A stretch of 53,939 nucleotides of DNA from CAZFLY01 sp964519995 (GCA_964519995.1 CAZFLY010000011.1:1-53939); one strand, 5' to 3'. Numbered from the stretch's first letter, positions 15,970 to 25,022 are shown. The notes: generated by a model not told the origin, from the sequence alone. A program made the numbers and translations.

Positions 15970-16139
15970 TGACTTGCGCACGGATGTCATGTTGAGTCTC
16001 AGGGCAAACGGTGATAAATGGGGTTCATGATATAGAGTCATGTTGTAGGACCAACCGAAGCCTGTCGGTCGAATCCAACCGCGGGTAGGAGTGGTTAGCA
16101 ACTCTACGCAGGGATGTATTGGTATGAAAGGAGTCGCTT
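15970..16139 (+). other. Long leader of the beta-barrel gene, possibly structured
   Basis: Between tRNA-Lys and the ATG at 16140 there are about 300 bases without a gene. The last 120 contain several short hairpins, CATGA...TCATG at 16026-16042, ACCGA...TCGGT and GAGT...ACTC, and end in a strong AAAGGAG site. The sequence does not match a riboswitch consensus I know. Structure is only a possibility. Confidence 0.25.
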
Positions 16140-17021
16140 ATGAAAAGGAGAACTTTACAATTTCTTATTGTGGTCATGGTGGTGAGCCTGTTTAGCTCAG
16201 CCGCATTTGCCTGGTCCAATTGGCCGGGAGCCATGAAGGGAAAGGGTCGATGGGCTGTTGACGCCACCTGGATCCACCAGGATTTTGATGTTCGCGGCTG
16301 CGAGATGTGGGAGGAGTTCGACTGGGTGGTAGATTCAAGTTGGGTGTTCGATTTTCGTGAGTATGGTTGCATTTTCATCAAGGATCTCGAATCGAATATC
16401 TTCCTCGTCAGTTTGGAGTATGGTGTCTGTGATATGTTCGAAGTAGCCCTACTGCTTGGTACATGCGACGTTGAGGGAAAGTATACTTGGCTGGATACAG
16501 AAGAGGATAACTCGCTGATCAAGGGCGGTAGCGGACTAGCAATTGGCGCCGCAGCAAGAGGGACCTTCTGCCAGTGGGATAGTTTCGGACCGAGCGGGTC
16601 GAGCGGGCCAGGTGGTACTCTAAGCTTAGGCTGGAACGGTCAGGTGTTGTACTGTGATCCTGGCGATACGAGAAGCTTTTACACTGAAGAAGGCTATGCT
16701 GAGAGTTGGACTGCCGAACTTGACTGGTGGCAAGGTAGGTGCATGCTTGGACTCGGCTGGCAGAGAAATCAGCTTGGCCTATATACCGATGTGGGATTCC
16801 AGTGGGTCGATGGCGACATTACTTGGACGGGTTTAGGTACCGATGATGGTGTAGCGGACTGGCGTGGGACCGGCATTGGACATTTCAGGCAGGACACCAG
16901 CCTTGTTGTCGCCGCTGGCGGATGGTACGAAGTGAACGATGACCTTCACGTTGGTGGTGGAGTCGTTTTGGGTGAGGATGTAACTGTATATTATATTTCT
17001 GGACAGTATAGATTTCGGTAA
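16140..17021 (+). CDS. Predicted outer-membrane beta-barrel protein
   Basis: A 293-residue secreted protein. The signal peptide is MKRRTLQFLIVVMVVSLFSS ending at AAFA (about residue 24). The mature chain is rich in Trp, Gly and aromatic residues arranged in alternating strands (GRWAVDATWIHQDFDV, LFLVSLEYGV-like, AELDWWQGRCMLGLGWQ), and it ends in an aromatic strand VTVYYISGQYRFR, a beta-barrel-like end. It carries several Cys residues, unusual for barrel strands. No named family is recognised. A strong AAAGGAG site lies seven bases before the ATG. It converges on a radical SAM gene. A hairpin terminator follows at 17066-17106. Porin or structural roles are both possible. Confidence 0.65.
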   Translation: MKRRTLQFLIVVMVVSLFSSAAFAWSNWPGAMKGKGRWAVDATWIHQDFDVRGCEMWEEFDWVVDSSWVFDFREYGCIFIKDLESNIFLVSLEYGVCDMFEVALLLGTCDVEGKYTWLDTEEDNSLIKGGSGLAIGAAARGTFCQWDSFGPSGSSGPGGTLSLGWNGQVLYCDPGDTRSFYTEEGYAESWTAELDWWQGRCMLGLGWQRNQLGLYTDVGFQWVDGDITWTGLGTDDGVADWRGTGIGHFRQDTSLVVAAGGWYEVNDDLHVGGGVVLGEDVTVYYISGQYRFR

Positions 17022-17065
17022 TCAAGCTGCACGTTTTGGAAGCTTGCGAAAAAGTTAGCCATTAA

Positions 17066-17106
17066 CGAGGGGCTGTGGGTCGTTGGCTCACAGCCTCTTC
17101 CTTTAC
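17066..17106 (+). terminator. Hairpin terminator after the beta-barrel gene
   Basis: The stem GAGGGGCTGTG at 17067-17077 pairs with CACAGCCTCTTC at 17089-17100 (one G-T pair), with an 11-base loop, followed by CTTT. The T-run is short, so efficiency is uncertain. Confidence 0.5.
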
Positions 17107-17167
17107 AACCGTCATCGTTATCTATTATCAATAAGACTTCAGTTTGGTGAAGTCATGGCAACTTTAG

Positions 17168-18478
17168 CTAACGTGACTGCAGGTCTTTAAAGAACCTCGG
17201 ATAGGAACGTGACTGGCAAGCGCGGCAGAGTTCTATGGACTCTTCCGTGCGGAGAGGTAGTTCTTTTGCTTTAAGTTTTTTTGCAATCGCTCTTGCCCAG
17301 CAATAAGTTTTCGGAATGCCCGCTTCCGGCATCATTCGGCTGTACGTTTGCTTAACACCCTCTTTTAGAACATTTCCAAACGACAAAGGGACAAAATCGC
17401 ATGGCCAGAGGTCGCCTGTGGAACTAATATAGCTGTGAAGCACACCCGCGCCACATCCGAACTTGCACGGACCTTCCGTATAGGGAAAGGAACTTACCTT
17501 TGGAAAACCGTCCACGGTTTGGTTGGCTGCAAACTGAATTTTATAGAGGCGGGTGATGTCATCTTTGGTGTAGAAAATCTGTTCAGCTTCTTGCGGAGCC
17601 GTCAATCGGCCCCGGGGTATGGGTTGGTGAATTCTCACTTCATGCGCGCCATGTCTCTTTGCCAGCTTGAAGAGCGTGACGAGGTTTTCCTTGTTAAGAT
17701 CTTTCTTGAACACGACTGCCGAAACGAGCGTGTAAAGTCCGGCCTGAGACGCATTTCGAATCGCTGTAAGTGCATGTGAGAAGGCTTTCGAGTTCCTTCG
17801 TATTCGATTATGTTCATCAGGACAAGGAGAATCAAGGCTTACTGCCAGAATGAAAAGGCCGCTTCGCTTCAGTGACAGCGCTCGCTCCGGCGTAAGGTCT
17901 CTACCATTTGTGAAAAGAAGAGTAGTACTTCGGTCGTCAACAGCGCCGATGATTTCTTCCATGTCGTCGCGCATGAGCGGTTCGCCCCCGGAAAACACAA
18001 TATAGGCGAGACCTAACTCCTGTAGTTCCCGGATTACTTTAATCCACTCGGCCTTAGTCAGTTCGGCGTGGTTTTCGGGCAGTGTTGCACCGCAGTGTTC
18101 GCAGTTGTAAGTGCAACTGTTTGTTATGCACAGATGAACCGAGAGTGGAGCAGAACGACGGACGTATGCGAGTTCGGTGTAGAGACGCTCCTTTTCAATA
18201 CCACCACGAACAAAAGTGAGGAATGCTTTTGAAGGCACAGGCGGGACAATGGAACTTATGACATACCGATCCTCGAACTTTAGGATCCTCTCTCCTCTGG
18301 CGGCGCTGTCAAAAATGCGCCTCAGTTTTCTTGCAGTATAGTTTGGATCTTTCCTGAGCAGCTCATCAAGCTCAAGTGTGAACTTGCGAAACCGCCCATC
18401 TGCAAGCATTTCTTCTGAGATTGGAAGATTTGAGGTAAACATCTCTATCTTTGTTTGAAGTAAGTATCGGACATCCAC
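17168..18478 (-). CDS. Radical SAM enzyme with SPASM-like C-terminal Cys cluster
   Basis: A 436-residue protein. After a helical N-terminal region of about 110 residues, the radical SAM motif CTYNCEHC (CxxxCxxC) appears at about 122-129, binding the 4Fe-4S cluster that cleaves S-adenosylmethionine. SGGEPLMRDD follows at about 163-172. The C-terminal part has CKFGCGAG, a GDLWPCDF segment and CRACQ, a SPASM-like arrangement binding auxiliary clusters. The substrate is unknown; family members modify peptides, sugars or cofactors. The start is a GTG at 18478 and a later ATG (residue 13) is possible. No small precursor peptide gene was found next to it, so a RiPP role is not supported. It is divergent from the PilZ gene. 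Confidence 0.85.
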   Translation of the reverse strand: MDVRYLLQTKIEMFTSNLPISEEMLADGRFRKFTLELDELLRKDPNYTARKLRRIFDSAARGERILKFEDRYVISSIVPPVPSKAFLTFVRGGIEKERLYTELAYVRRSAPLSVHLCITNSCTYNCEHCGATLPENHAELTKAEWIKVIRELQELGLAYIVFSGGEPLMRDDMEEIIGAVDDRSTTLLFTNGRDLTPERALSLKRSGLFILAVSLDSPCPDEHNRIRRNSKAFSHALTAIRNASQAGLYTLVSAVVFKKDLNKENLVTLFKLAKRHGAHEVRIHQPIPRGRLTAPQEAEQIFYTKDDITRLYKIQFAANQTVDGFPKVSSFPYTEGPCKFGCGAGVLHSYISSTGDLWPCDFVPLSFGNVLKEGVKQTYSRMMPEAGIPKTYCWARAIAKKLKAKELPLRTEESIELCRACQSRSYPRFFKDLQSR

Positions 18479-18655
18479 TGAATGACGGTGAGTTTAGAGA
18501 AAGATGGTCGTTGTTGTCAAGGGAGAAATACCGCATTTTATGTGGCGCAGTATTTTAAGAAGGTTCGGACATTGGTATGTGAGACTATTGGCTCAAGAAG
18601 TTTTCTGAATATGCCGATTTATAAGCTATGGTTATACAAAATAATTGGGGGCTTG

Positions 18656-19030
18656 ATGATGGATAAGAGTATTGAGCGGCGAAGGGAGGAGAGACTGCGT
18701 TATCAGTGGCCAGTTCTGTACGCAGAGGATTTCACTGAGAGGATCTCGTACGGCGTTATGGTGGATGTATCCAGCGGGGGTATTGCATTTACCTGCAGTG
18801 CTGAGGAGGGTTGTCCCGAGCCCGGGCAGGAGTTGAAAGTTCAGTTTAGTATTCCTCGCTCTGAGAACGAGGACGACTCGGCTGTCGTGAGCATTACTCG
18901 CAAAGGCCGGGTCTGCCGGGTCGATGAGGTGAGTGGGTCGGTGCGTTGTGTTGCGTTGCAATTTGATGAGCCCCTCTCTCTAAAACCGTGTGAACAAGCA
19001 CACATCGATCTTATGAATAATACGAGTTAA
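18656..19030 (+). CDS. PilZ domain protein (c-di-GMP binding)
   Basis: A 124-residue single-domain protein. It contains the PilZ signature RRREERLRYQWPV (RxxxR near residues 8-14) and DVSSGGIAF (DxSxxG near residues 38-46), the residues that clamp cyclic di-GMP. I start at the ATG at 18656 (next ATG 18659) because a GGGGG run lies just upstream and the PilZ domain begins immediately. The open frame continues upstream to 18482 without domain sense. PilZ proteins regulate polysaccharide synthesis, motility or secretion. The position 160 bases before the rhamnose operon suggests a link with surface polysaccharide. Confidence 0.88.
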   Translation: MMDKSIERRREERLRYQWPVLYAEDFTERISYGVMVDVSSGGIAFTCSAEEGCPEPGQELKVQFSIPRSENEDDSAVVSITRKGRVCRVDEVSGSVRCVALQFDEPLSLKPCEQAHIDLMNNTS

Positions 19031-19127
19031 GAGCTTCAGAGCCCGACGAGCCAATTGGAGCCGATAAACGAAGTGATGGCCGGTATCAACATCGGCCTCA
19101 AGGATCACAGTCTCGTCAATATTGTGA

Positions 19128-19156
19128 TTGACACAAACTGCTTCACTCCTTAAAAC
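19128..19156 (+). promoter_or_regulatory. Sigma-70-type promoter for the dTDP-rhamnose operon
   Basis: TTGACA at 19128-19133 (perfect -35) and TAAAAC at 19151-19156 are spaced by 17 bases. The ATG of rmlA lies about 35 bases downstream, with a GGAGGG site nine bases before it. Confidence 0.55.
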
Positions 19157-19190
19157 ATGGAATAAATAACAGTTTTGGAGGGACAGAGAT

Positions 19191-19916
19191 ATGAACTTGA
19201 AAGGTATAGTGCTTGCCGGTGGGACAGGGTCACGGCTTATGCCGCTGACCAAGGTGACAAATAAACATCTTCTTGCTGTTGGACAGAAACCAATGATCTA
19301 TTACCCCATCGAAAAGCTAACCTCAATCGGGATTGAGGAAATCCTGGTCGTAACCGGCATCGAGCACATGGGCGATGTGGTCAGCCTGCTCGGTTCCGGC
19401 AAAGACTTTGGCTGTCGATTCACGTACAAGGTCCAGGACGAGGCAGGGGGGATCGCCCAGGCGTTGGGACTAGCTGAGAATTTCGCAACTCAACAGCCTC
19501 TGGTTGTTATCCTGGGTGACAATATTTTTCAGGACAGTTTGAAAGACTACGCAAAAAAGTTCATCGACCAGGAGACCGGAGCACGGCTGTTGCTCAAGCA
19601 AGTTCAGATCCCCCAGCGTTTTGGCGTCGCTGAAATCTCCGGGGACAGGGTTATCGCCATAGAAGAAAAACCACAACAACCCAAGTCAAATTATGCTGTG
19701 ACCGGTATATATTTTTATGATAACTCAGTATTTGATATTATACAAACCCTTAAACCATCGTCTCGTGGTGAACTTGAAATCAGCGATGTGAATAATGCTT
19801 ACATCTCAAGGAGACAGTTGGCTTACAATATTATCCAGGGTTGGTGGACGGATGCAGGGACATTTGACTCTCTCATTCACGCCAGCGAATTAGTTATGAA
19901 GGAGCCTCCACAATGA
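19191..19916 (+). CDS. rmlA: Glucose-1-phosphate thymidylyltransferase
   Basis: A 241-residue nucleotidyltransferase that makes dTDP-glucose from glucose-1-phosphate and dTTP, the first step of dTDP-rhamnose synthesis. The nucleotide-binding signature GIVLAGGTGSRLMPLT is at the N-terminus. VILGDNIF at about 107-114 holds the metal-binding Asp, and EEKPQQPKSNYAVTGIYFYD and GWWTDAGTFDSLI are typical of the family. The length corresponds to the short form of about 240 residues rather than the 290-residue form. Its ATGA stop overlap with the next gene couples it to rmlC. Confidence 0.95.
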   Translation: MNLKGIVLAGGTGSRLMPLTKVTNKHLLAVGQKPMIYYPIEKLTSIGIEEILVVTGIEHMGDVVSLLGSGKDFGCRFTYKVQDEAGGIAQALGLAENFATQQPLVVILGDNIFQDSLKDYAKKFIDQETGARLLLKQVQIPQRFGVAEISGDRVIAIEEKPQQPKSNYAVTGIYFYDNSVFDIIQTLKPSSRGELEISDVNNAYISRRQLAYNIIQGWWTDAGTFDSLIHASELVMKEPPQ

Positions 19917-20440
19917 CAAAAGAAATAGCGCCGCTGAAAACTGTTTTTGCAGAGCAAGGACTTGCAATCCGCAGTTCAGGCAATCTTATTGATGGTGTTG
20001 CAGTCCGTAGCGCCAAGGTTATTCCTGATGAGCGTGGCCGGCTTGGTGAAATAATGCGCGTTGATGATCCATGGTTCGAAAAATTTGGGCAGGTCTATTT
20101 CACAACAACCTATCCGGGTGTGGTAAAAGCCTGGCACTACCACAAAAAACAGATCGACCATATCTATGTCATGAAGGGAATGGTTAAAGTGGCATTATAC
20201 GATGAAAGATCGGATTCACACACACATGGAACAGTTAATGAACTTTATCTTGGTGAGTACTGCCCGGGCCTGGTCAGGGTGCCATCGGGTGTGTATCATG
20301 GTTGGATGTGCATCAGCGAGGCCGAGGCCTACATTGTGAATGTGGTCTCGGAGCCGTATAATTATTCAGAACCTGACGAATCCCGCGTTCATCCGCACGA
20401 CAATCACATCCCGTACGATTGGTCACGCAAAGATGGCTAA
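19913..20440 (+). CDS. rmlC: dTDP-4-dehydrorhamnose 3,5-epimerase family protein
   Basis: A 175-residue cupin-fold enzyme. RmlC epimerises C3 and C5 of dTDP-4-keto-6-deoxyglucose. Visible family features are DERGRLGEIMR near 40-50, VVKAWHYHKKQIDHIYVMKG with the catalytic-type His, YDERSDS and the beta strand VPSGVYHGWMC. The substrate pocket differs a little from E. coli RmlC (WHYHKKQ in place of GLHxQ), so a related 3- or 5-epimerase is possible. The start overlaps the rmlA stop by four bases. Confidence 0.88.
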   Translation: MTKEIAPLKTVFAEQGLAIRSSGNLIDGVAVRSAKVIPDERGRLGEIMRVDDPWFEKFGQVYFTTTYPGVVKAWHYHKKQIDHIYVMKGMVKVALYDERSDSHTHGTVNELYLGEYCPGLVRVPSGVYHGWMCISEAEAYIVNVVSEPYNYSEPDESRVHPHDNHIPYDWSRKDG

Positions 20441-21275
20441 GGAAATGATTGCCATTTTGGGCGGTAAAGGAATGCTGGGAACCGACATAGTCCAGGCGTG
20501 CCGCCGCCGGGGCTTTACTGTAAAAGTCTATGACCTGCCTGAGTTTGATATAACTAATGACCAGCAACTTGAAGATGCTGTCATGTCAGCGACAGCGATT
20601 GTGAACTGCGTCGCATATACCGATGTTGATGGTGCCGAGAGCCATCGTGAATTGGCGCATCAGGTCAATGGCGAGGCGGTAGGCGGATTGAGTGCTCTGG
20701 TAAAAAAGGCAGGCGCATGGGTTTTGCATATAAGTACCGATTTTGTCTTTAATGGCAGACAGGACAGGCCCTACGTAGAGACAGATACACCAAATCCAAT
20801 AAATGAATATGGCAGAAGTAAACTGATTGGCGAACAGCTTCTTGTTGAAAGCGGCTGTGCCCACTGTATAATGCGTGTAGAATGGACCTATGGTTTGCAG
20901 GGCAACAATTTCGTTGTCAAACTCATTGAGCGTGCAAAGACAGGCCAGGCGCTGCGAGTAGTTGATGACCAGATAGGTTCACCTACCGCGACAACTGAGG
21001 CTGCGAAGGTGATTTGTGAGTTGTTGCGAAAAAGACCGCAAGGCATACTCCATTTTGCGAGTGCCGGTTATGTTAGCCGATACGACATGGCGAAATTCAT
21101 ATTTGAGGCGCTCAAATTTGACATTGAGGTTTTGCCGTGCAAAACCAGTGATTATGTAAGTCCTGCTGCAAGGCCGTTGAACAGTCGTTTTAACTGTAGC
21201 AAAATTAACGGACTATTGGACGAGCCGATCGAAGCCTGGCAGGGGGCTTTGGAGCGTTTTTTGAAACAATTATGA
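20433..21275 (+). CDS. rmlD: dTDP-4-dehydrorhamnose reductase
   Basis: A 280-residue extended short-chain dehydrogenase. I choose the ATG at 20433, which overlaps the rmlC end by eight bases, because it places the Rossmann motif AILGGKGMLGTDIVQA at residue 6. The longer open frame to 20340 reads into rmlC. The catalytic YxxxK is YGRSKLIGE (about 125-133), and the middle has STDFVFNG, typical of RmlD. It reduces dTDP-4-keto-rhamnose with NAD(P)H to dTDP-L-rhamnose. It overlaps the next gene by ATGA. Confidence 0.93.
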   Translation: MAKEMIAILGGKGMLGTDIVQACRRRGFTVKVYDLPEFDITNDQQLEDAVMSATAIVNCVAYTDVDGAESHRELAHQVNGEAVGGLSALVKKAGAWVLHISTDFVFNGRQDRPYVETDTPNPINEYGRSKLIGEQLLVESGCAHCIMRVEWTYGLQGNNFVVKLIERAKTGQALRVVDDQIGSPTATTEAAKVICELLRKRPQGILHFASAGYVSRYDMAKFIFEALKFDIEVLPCKTSDYVSPAARPLNSRFNCSKINGLLDEPIEAWQGALERFLKQL

Positions 21276-22285
21276 AGAGAATTCTTGTCACAGGCGGTGC
21301 TGGTTTTATTGGAAGCAATTTCGTGCGCATGGTGCTTTCCGAGCATTCGGATTGTTTTATCGTCAATCTGGATAAGCTCACATACGCCGGCAATCTTGAA
21401 AATCTGTCAGGCTTCTTGGACCATTCCAACCATAGATTTGTCAAAGGTGATATTTGCAACGGGACCTTAGTAGAGAAGATTATTGATGAGCATAAGATCG
21501 AAGCAATAGTCAATTTTGCTGCTGAAAGTCACGTTGACCGTTCAATCACCGAGCCCAAGGTCTTTGTAGAAACAAATGTCACTGGAACGCTGACCTTGCT
21601 TGAAGCCGCCCGTGATAAAAAGCTGGAAAGCTTCGTCCAAATCTCCACTGACGAAGTTTACGGTGCTCTTGGTCCTGAGGGTAAATTCACCGAAGAAACG
21701 CCTCTGAGTCCGAATTCGCCCTATTCAGCGAGTAAAGCAGCCGCGGATCATCTGGTAAAGGCCTTCGGCCATACCTGGGGCTTAAGATGCAATATCACCA
21801 GATGCTCAAACAATTACGGGCTATATCAGTTTCCGGAAAAATTGATACCTCTGATGATTAACAATGCTCGTAACGACAGGGAACTTCCTGTTTATGGCGA
21901 TGGCCTGTATATTCGAGATTGGTTGTATGTATACGACCATTGCACAGCCGTGTGGAAAGTACTCACCGAAGCGCCGCCCGGCGAGGTTTACAATATCGGC
22001 GGATGCAATGAGAAAGCGAACCTCGAGGTGATTAATCTGATTTTGGAACGTCTTGGAAAACCTAAATCGCTAATTAAGCATGTCACTGACAGGCCTGGCC
22101 ACGACAGACGATACGCAATTGACGCAGGCAAGATAATTAAGCAGCTCGGATGGCAGCCATCCGTAACCTTCGAGCAAGGCATAAACAAGACTATCGATTG
22201 GTACCTTAGGAACCAAGATTGGCTCGATAGAGTTGTCTCCGGCGATTATCAAAAATACTATGAATCGATGTACGGAAACCGTTAG
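21272..22285 (+). CDS. rmlB: dTDP-glucose 4,6-dehydratase
   Basis: A 337-residue extended SDR. Rossmann motif GGAGFIGSNFVR is at about 7-18. The active-site STDEVYGALG with the catalytic Asp-Glu pair lies at about 124-133, and YSASKAAADHLV (YxxxK) at about 151-162. It removes water from dTDP-glucose to give dTDP-4-keto-6-deoxyglucose. It is the last of the four rml genes, giving the order A-C-D-B. A glycosyltransferase gene follows and overlaps or abuts its end. Confidence 0.96.
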   Translation: MKRILVTGGAGFIGSNFVRMVLSEHSDCFIVNLDKLTYAGNLENLSGFLDHSNHRFVKGDICNGTLVEKIIDEHKIEAIVNFAAESHVDRSITEPKVFVETNVTGTLTLLEAARDKKLESFVQISTDEVYGALGPEGKFTEETPLSPNSPYSASKAAADHLVKAFGHTWGLRCNITRCSNNYGLYQFPEKLIPLMINNARNDRELPVYGDGLYIRDWLYVYDHCTAVWKVLTEAPPGEVYNIGGCNEKANLEVINLILERLGKPKSLIKHVTDRPGHDRRYAIDAGKIIKQLGWQPSVTFEQGINKTIDWYLRNQDWLDRVVSGDYQKYYESMYGNR

Positions 22286-22307
22286 CCAACCCCAAAATCC
22301 TCACTCA

Positions 22308-23126
22308 ATGTCCGATCTAATCAGAGACAAAGCAACGATATGTGTGGTGAACTATAAGACATTGGACATTACTCGATTGTGTTTGCGAAGCATTCGCAAG
22401 TTTACCAGATATAGCAATGAGGTTATCGTTGTCGATAATGACTCACAGGATGAGTCACGGGAGTATCTAAGAAACCTGAGCTGGATTCGGTTGCTTGAAC
22501 GGCGTTCAGGCTCGGACGACCAAGGCGGCGGTTTTGCCCATGGAGCGGCTTTGGACCTTGCTCTGAAAAACTGCAAAACCGAGTTTTTTGTCTCAATGCA
22601 CTCCGATGTCATTATACAAAAACAAAGCTGGCTGACCGACCTGATTGATTATTTTGGCCATGATAAGGACGTAGCTTGTGTGGGTTCCGGCAAAGTTGAA
22701 CTCAAGCCCAGATTGCAGATCGTCCTTCAAAAGGCAACTGACCTCAAAGCCCTGAAACGCAGATTGTTTAATGGTTCACAGTCTCTCGGCAAATTCCGTT
22801 ATCATAATCGGACAATATGTTGTGTTTACCGGACAGAGGTTCTGCGTCACGACGATTTGTCGTTCTTGATGGGTAAAGGTCATGGCTTGGCTGTAGGACA
22901 GAAGCTTTACTTTGAACTTCTTGAGCGGGGTTATAAAACAGTTGAGCTGCCGACTTCGATAATGGGCCAATATATTATCCATCTTGCTCATACGACACAG
23001 GTAGCCAATCCCCGGGAGTTTACGCTGAAAAAGAGCACTGTGAAAAAACATGGCCGGTTCGTTAACAGAGTAATGTCATCAACACTTGTTCAGAGTATAC
23101 TTGCAGATGAATCGCTGGACAGATGA
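22308..23126 (+). CDS. Family 2 glycosyltransferase
   Basis: A GT-A fold protein of 272 residues from the ATG at 22308. An ATG at 22260 overlapping rmlB is the alternative start, and neither has a clear ribosome-binding site. The N-terminal strand TICVVNYKTLDITRLCLRSI and VVDNDSQDESREYL bind the nucleotide sugar, and MHSDV is the DxD-like metal site. The C-terminal half ends with basic residues. It probably adds a sugar, perhaps rhamnose, from the adjacent operon to a polysaccharide or glycolipid. Substrate is unknown. Confidence 0.85.
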   Translation: MSDLIRDKATICVVNYKTLDITRLCLRSIRKFTRYSNEVIVVDNDSQDESREYLRNLSWIRLLERRSGSDDQGGGFAHGAALDLALKNCKTEFFVSMHSDVIIQKQSWLTDLIDYFGHDKDVACVGSGKVELKPRLQIVLQKATDLKALKRRLFNGSQSLGKFRYHNRTICCVYRTEVLRHDDLSFLMGKGHGLAVGQKLYFELLERGYKTVELPTSIMGQYIIHLAHTTQVANPREFTLKKSTVKKHGRFVNRVMSSTLVQSILADESLDR

Positions 23127-23220
23127 AAATTCAGCTTTGACGAAAGAGCATTGGATTATCTTGCTTCTTGCTTTTGAGGCCGATCTTGGTTGGCGATTAT
23201 ATTAACGTTGAGGCATTCTT

Positions 23221-24126
23221 ATGACGCCGAAAGTCAGTGTTTGTATTCCCACATATAACCGAAAAAAATATCTCAAAGAGGCACTTGAGAGTGTCTTTTC
23301 TCAGAGCTTCAAAGATTATGAGGTTGTTGTAGTCGATGATGGCTCAATAGATGGCACATCCGAGATGATAGATTCTGTCGGTTACGATGTCCGGTATTAC
23401 CAATTGGACCACGTTGGACAGTCTGCGGCTAGGAACAAACTGATCGAACTGGCACAAGGTGATTATATTACTTTCCTTGACGCTGATGATTTGCTGTTTC
23501 CCGATGCGGTCGAGAAGCTGGTCGGGGCAATTGATGAGCACGGCCCTGATGTGTTTGCATACGGTTCTTACGTTGGTATTGATGAAAACGTTAATCAGAT
23601 CCGTACTAGGAACTATAGACTACCATCGGGCGATATTACAGCAGACTTATTTGAGTTCATATATGTTAAGTCCTGTGGCACGATGTGTGCCAAGAGCATT
23701 TACGAAAGGGAGGGAGGCTTTGATGTTTCGTTGAGTCGCTGTGCTATGTACAAGCTATTATTGAATTTGTCTCTCAAATATCGGTTTATCCCTGTTGATG
23801 GACCTACTTACAAGAAGCGGCGTCACAAGGGTAATATTGCTGACCATTCTTTTGACGCGCGCAAGACAGAGTTCGATGTACTCGAGAACTTCTATTTCAA
23901 CGGGCACGGAAAGGATGTGATACCTCGAAAGCGAGCAATGAAACGGCTCAGCAAGGAAGGATATCGTGCTGGGCGTTGCGCAATAAATGAAGGATTATAC
24001 ATGGCGGCACGGCAACTACTTGGTCAGTCGTTAAGGCGGTACCCAAACGTCAAGTCTCTGTTTTGGTGGACGATTGCTGCAGGGAAGTTATACTTTGCAC
24101 AACGCCAAAGTCAGATATTCCATTAA
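23221..24126 (+). CDS. Family 2 glycosyltransferase
   Basis: A 301-residue GT2 protein. VSVCIPTYNRKKYLKEALES at the N-terminus, VVVVDDGSIDGT and DYITFLDADDLLFPDAV (DxD) are all present, the classic GT2 set. A C-terminal region of about 100 residues is basic and helical (KKRRHKGNIADHS), typical of membrane-associated transferases. It is preceded by 94 noncoding bases and followed closely by a methyltransferase gene. The donor and acceptor are unknown. It belongs to the surface polysaccharide cluster by context. Confidence 0.92.
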   Translation: MTPKVSVCIPTYNRKKYLKEALESVFSQSFKDYEVVVVDDGSIDGTSEMIDSVGYDVRYYQLDHVGQSAARNKLIELAQGDYITFLDADDLLFPDAVEKLVGAIDEHGPDVFAYGSYVGIDENVNQIRTRNYRLPSGDITADLFEFIYVKSCGTMCAKSIYEREGGFDVSLSRCAMYKLLLNLSLKYRFIPVDGPTYKKRRHKGNIADHSFDARKTEFDVLENFYFNGHGKDVIPRKRAMKRLSKEGYRAGRCAINEGLYMAARQLLGQSLRRYPNVKSLFWWTIAAGKLYFAQRQSQIFH

Positions 24127-24155
24127 CTAAATCGTTGGCGAAGGAAGTTTGGTTT

Positions 24156-25022
24156 ATGCAAAGCAGATACGAGGAAAACAGCAGAACGATACCGGTGCTT
24201 GAGGATACTAACTGTGACGTGTGTGGTAGCTGGGACTCCAAAGAGCTTCTGAGAAAATGTAGTAGCGCCTATCATGAGTGCTCCATTTGCGGACTCATAT
24301 TCGCACGACCTATGCCCAAAAATTTGACCGAGCTCAACGAGGAAAGCTACCACAGAAAACTCAGTAAGTATGTTGATAAGATAGGAAAGAAGCGAATCAA
24401 GAATTATAGAAAACTCAAGAGATTCTCTCGCTATAGAAAGACCGGGAATTTTCTTGAGATAGGTTGTAATGTCGGTGCGGTTCTCAACGTAGCACGTGAC
24501 ATGGGCTGGAATGTTAAAGGAGTTGATATTTCACAGGCGGCAAGCTCCCACGCAAGGCAGGAATTAGGACTCGATGTCTTTACTGGTACTGTGGAGGCAG
24601 CTGGTTTTCCAGAGGACTATTTCGATGTTGTTTTCACAGAGGCCACACTAGAGCACATTCGCCATCCACTCTCAACTTTGAAGGAATGCCGACGCATTCT
24701 GCGCCCCGGTGGGGTCTTCTATGCGGATACAGTTAATTGGGACAGCTACACGAGGCGATTGCTGGGAGTCCATTGGAAGTACTTGGGTCCGGCAAGCCAT
24801 GTCCACTTATACACTCCTAAAAATGTTCTCTCGTTATGTCAACACGCCGGGCTAGAACACGTCAAGACCTGGGCGACAGGAGTAAGAGTCACACCACGTG
24901 CACCCACCAGTTTCAAAACACCGTGGCACTGGCATTTCCTTAAAGGTCCACTTTCTTTCTTGACCAGACTGACTAAGAAAGGGGACCACATAGAGTTTCT
25001 TGCCGGAAAGCCGTTAATTTAG
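24156..25022 (+). CDS. Class I SAM-dependent methyltransferase with N-terminal zinc finger
   Basis: A 288-residue protein from the ATG at 24156 (GAAGGAAG about ten bases upstream). An upstream frame extension to 24063 overlaps the glycosyltransferase. Residues 16-50 hold CDVCG...CSICGL, a four-Cys zinc ribbon. Methyltransferase motif I is FLEIGCNVGAVLNVA at about 96-110. Motif II is GVDIS, and the post-motif LEHIRHPLSTLKECRRILRPGG is typical of the type 11 family. Zinc-ribbon methyltransferases of this type occur in O-antigen and sugar-modification clusters. It may methylate a sugar of the glycan. Confidence 0.9.
   Translation: MQSRYEENSRTIPVLEDTNCDVCGSWDSKELLRKCSSAYHECSICGLIFARPMPKNLTELNEESYHRKLSKYVDKIGKKRIKNYRKLKRFSRYRKTGNFLEIGCNVGAVLNVARDMGWNVKGVDISQAASSHARQELGLDVFTGTVEAAGFPEDYFDVVFTEATLEHIRHPLSTLKECRRILRPGGVFYADTVNWDSYTRRLLGVHWKYLGPASHVHLYTPKNVLSLCQHAGLEHVKTWATGVRVTPRAPTSFKTPWHWHFLKGPLSFLTRLTKKGDHIEFLAGKPLI

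Noticed and set aside
16025..16522. Reverse-strand open frame of 165 residues opposite the barrel gene
   Set aside because: Ser/Thr/Arg-rich shadow of the barrel gene; no signal or domain and a better gene on the plus strand.
17022..19190. Possible peptide precursor for the radical SAM enzyme (RiPP system)
   Set aside because: No short ORF with a ribosome-binding site and leader/core-like pattern was found within about 2 kb.
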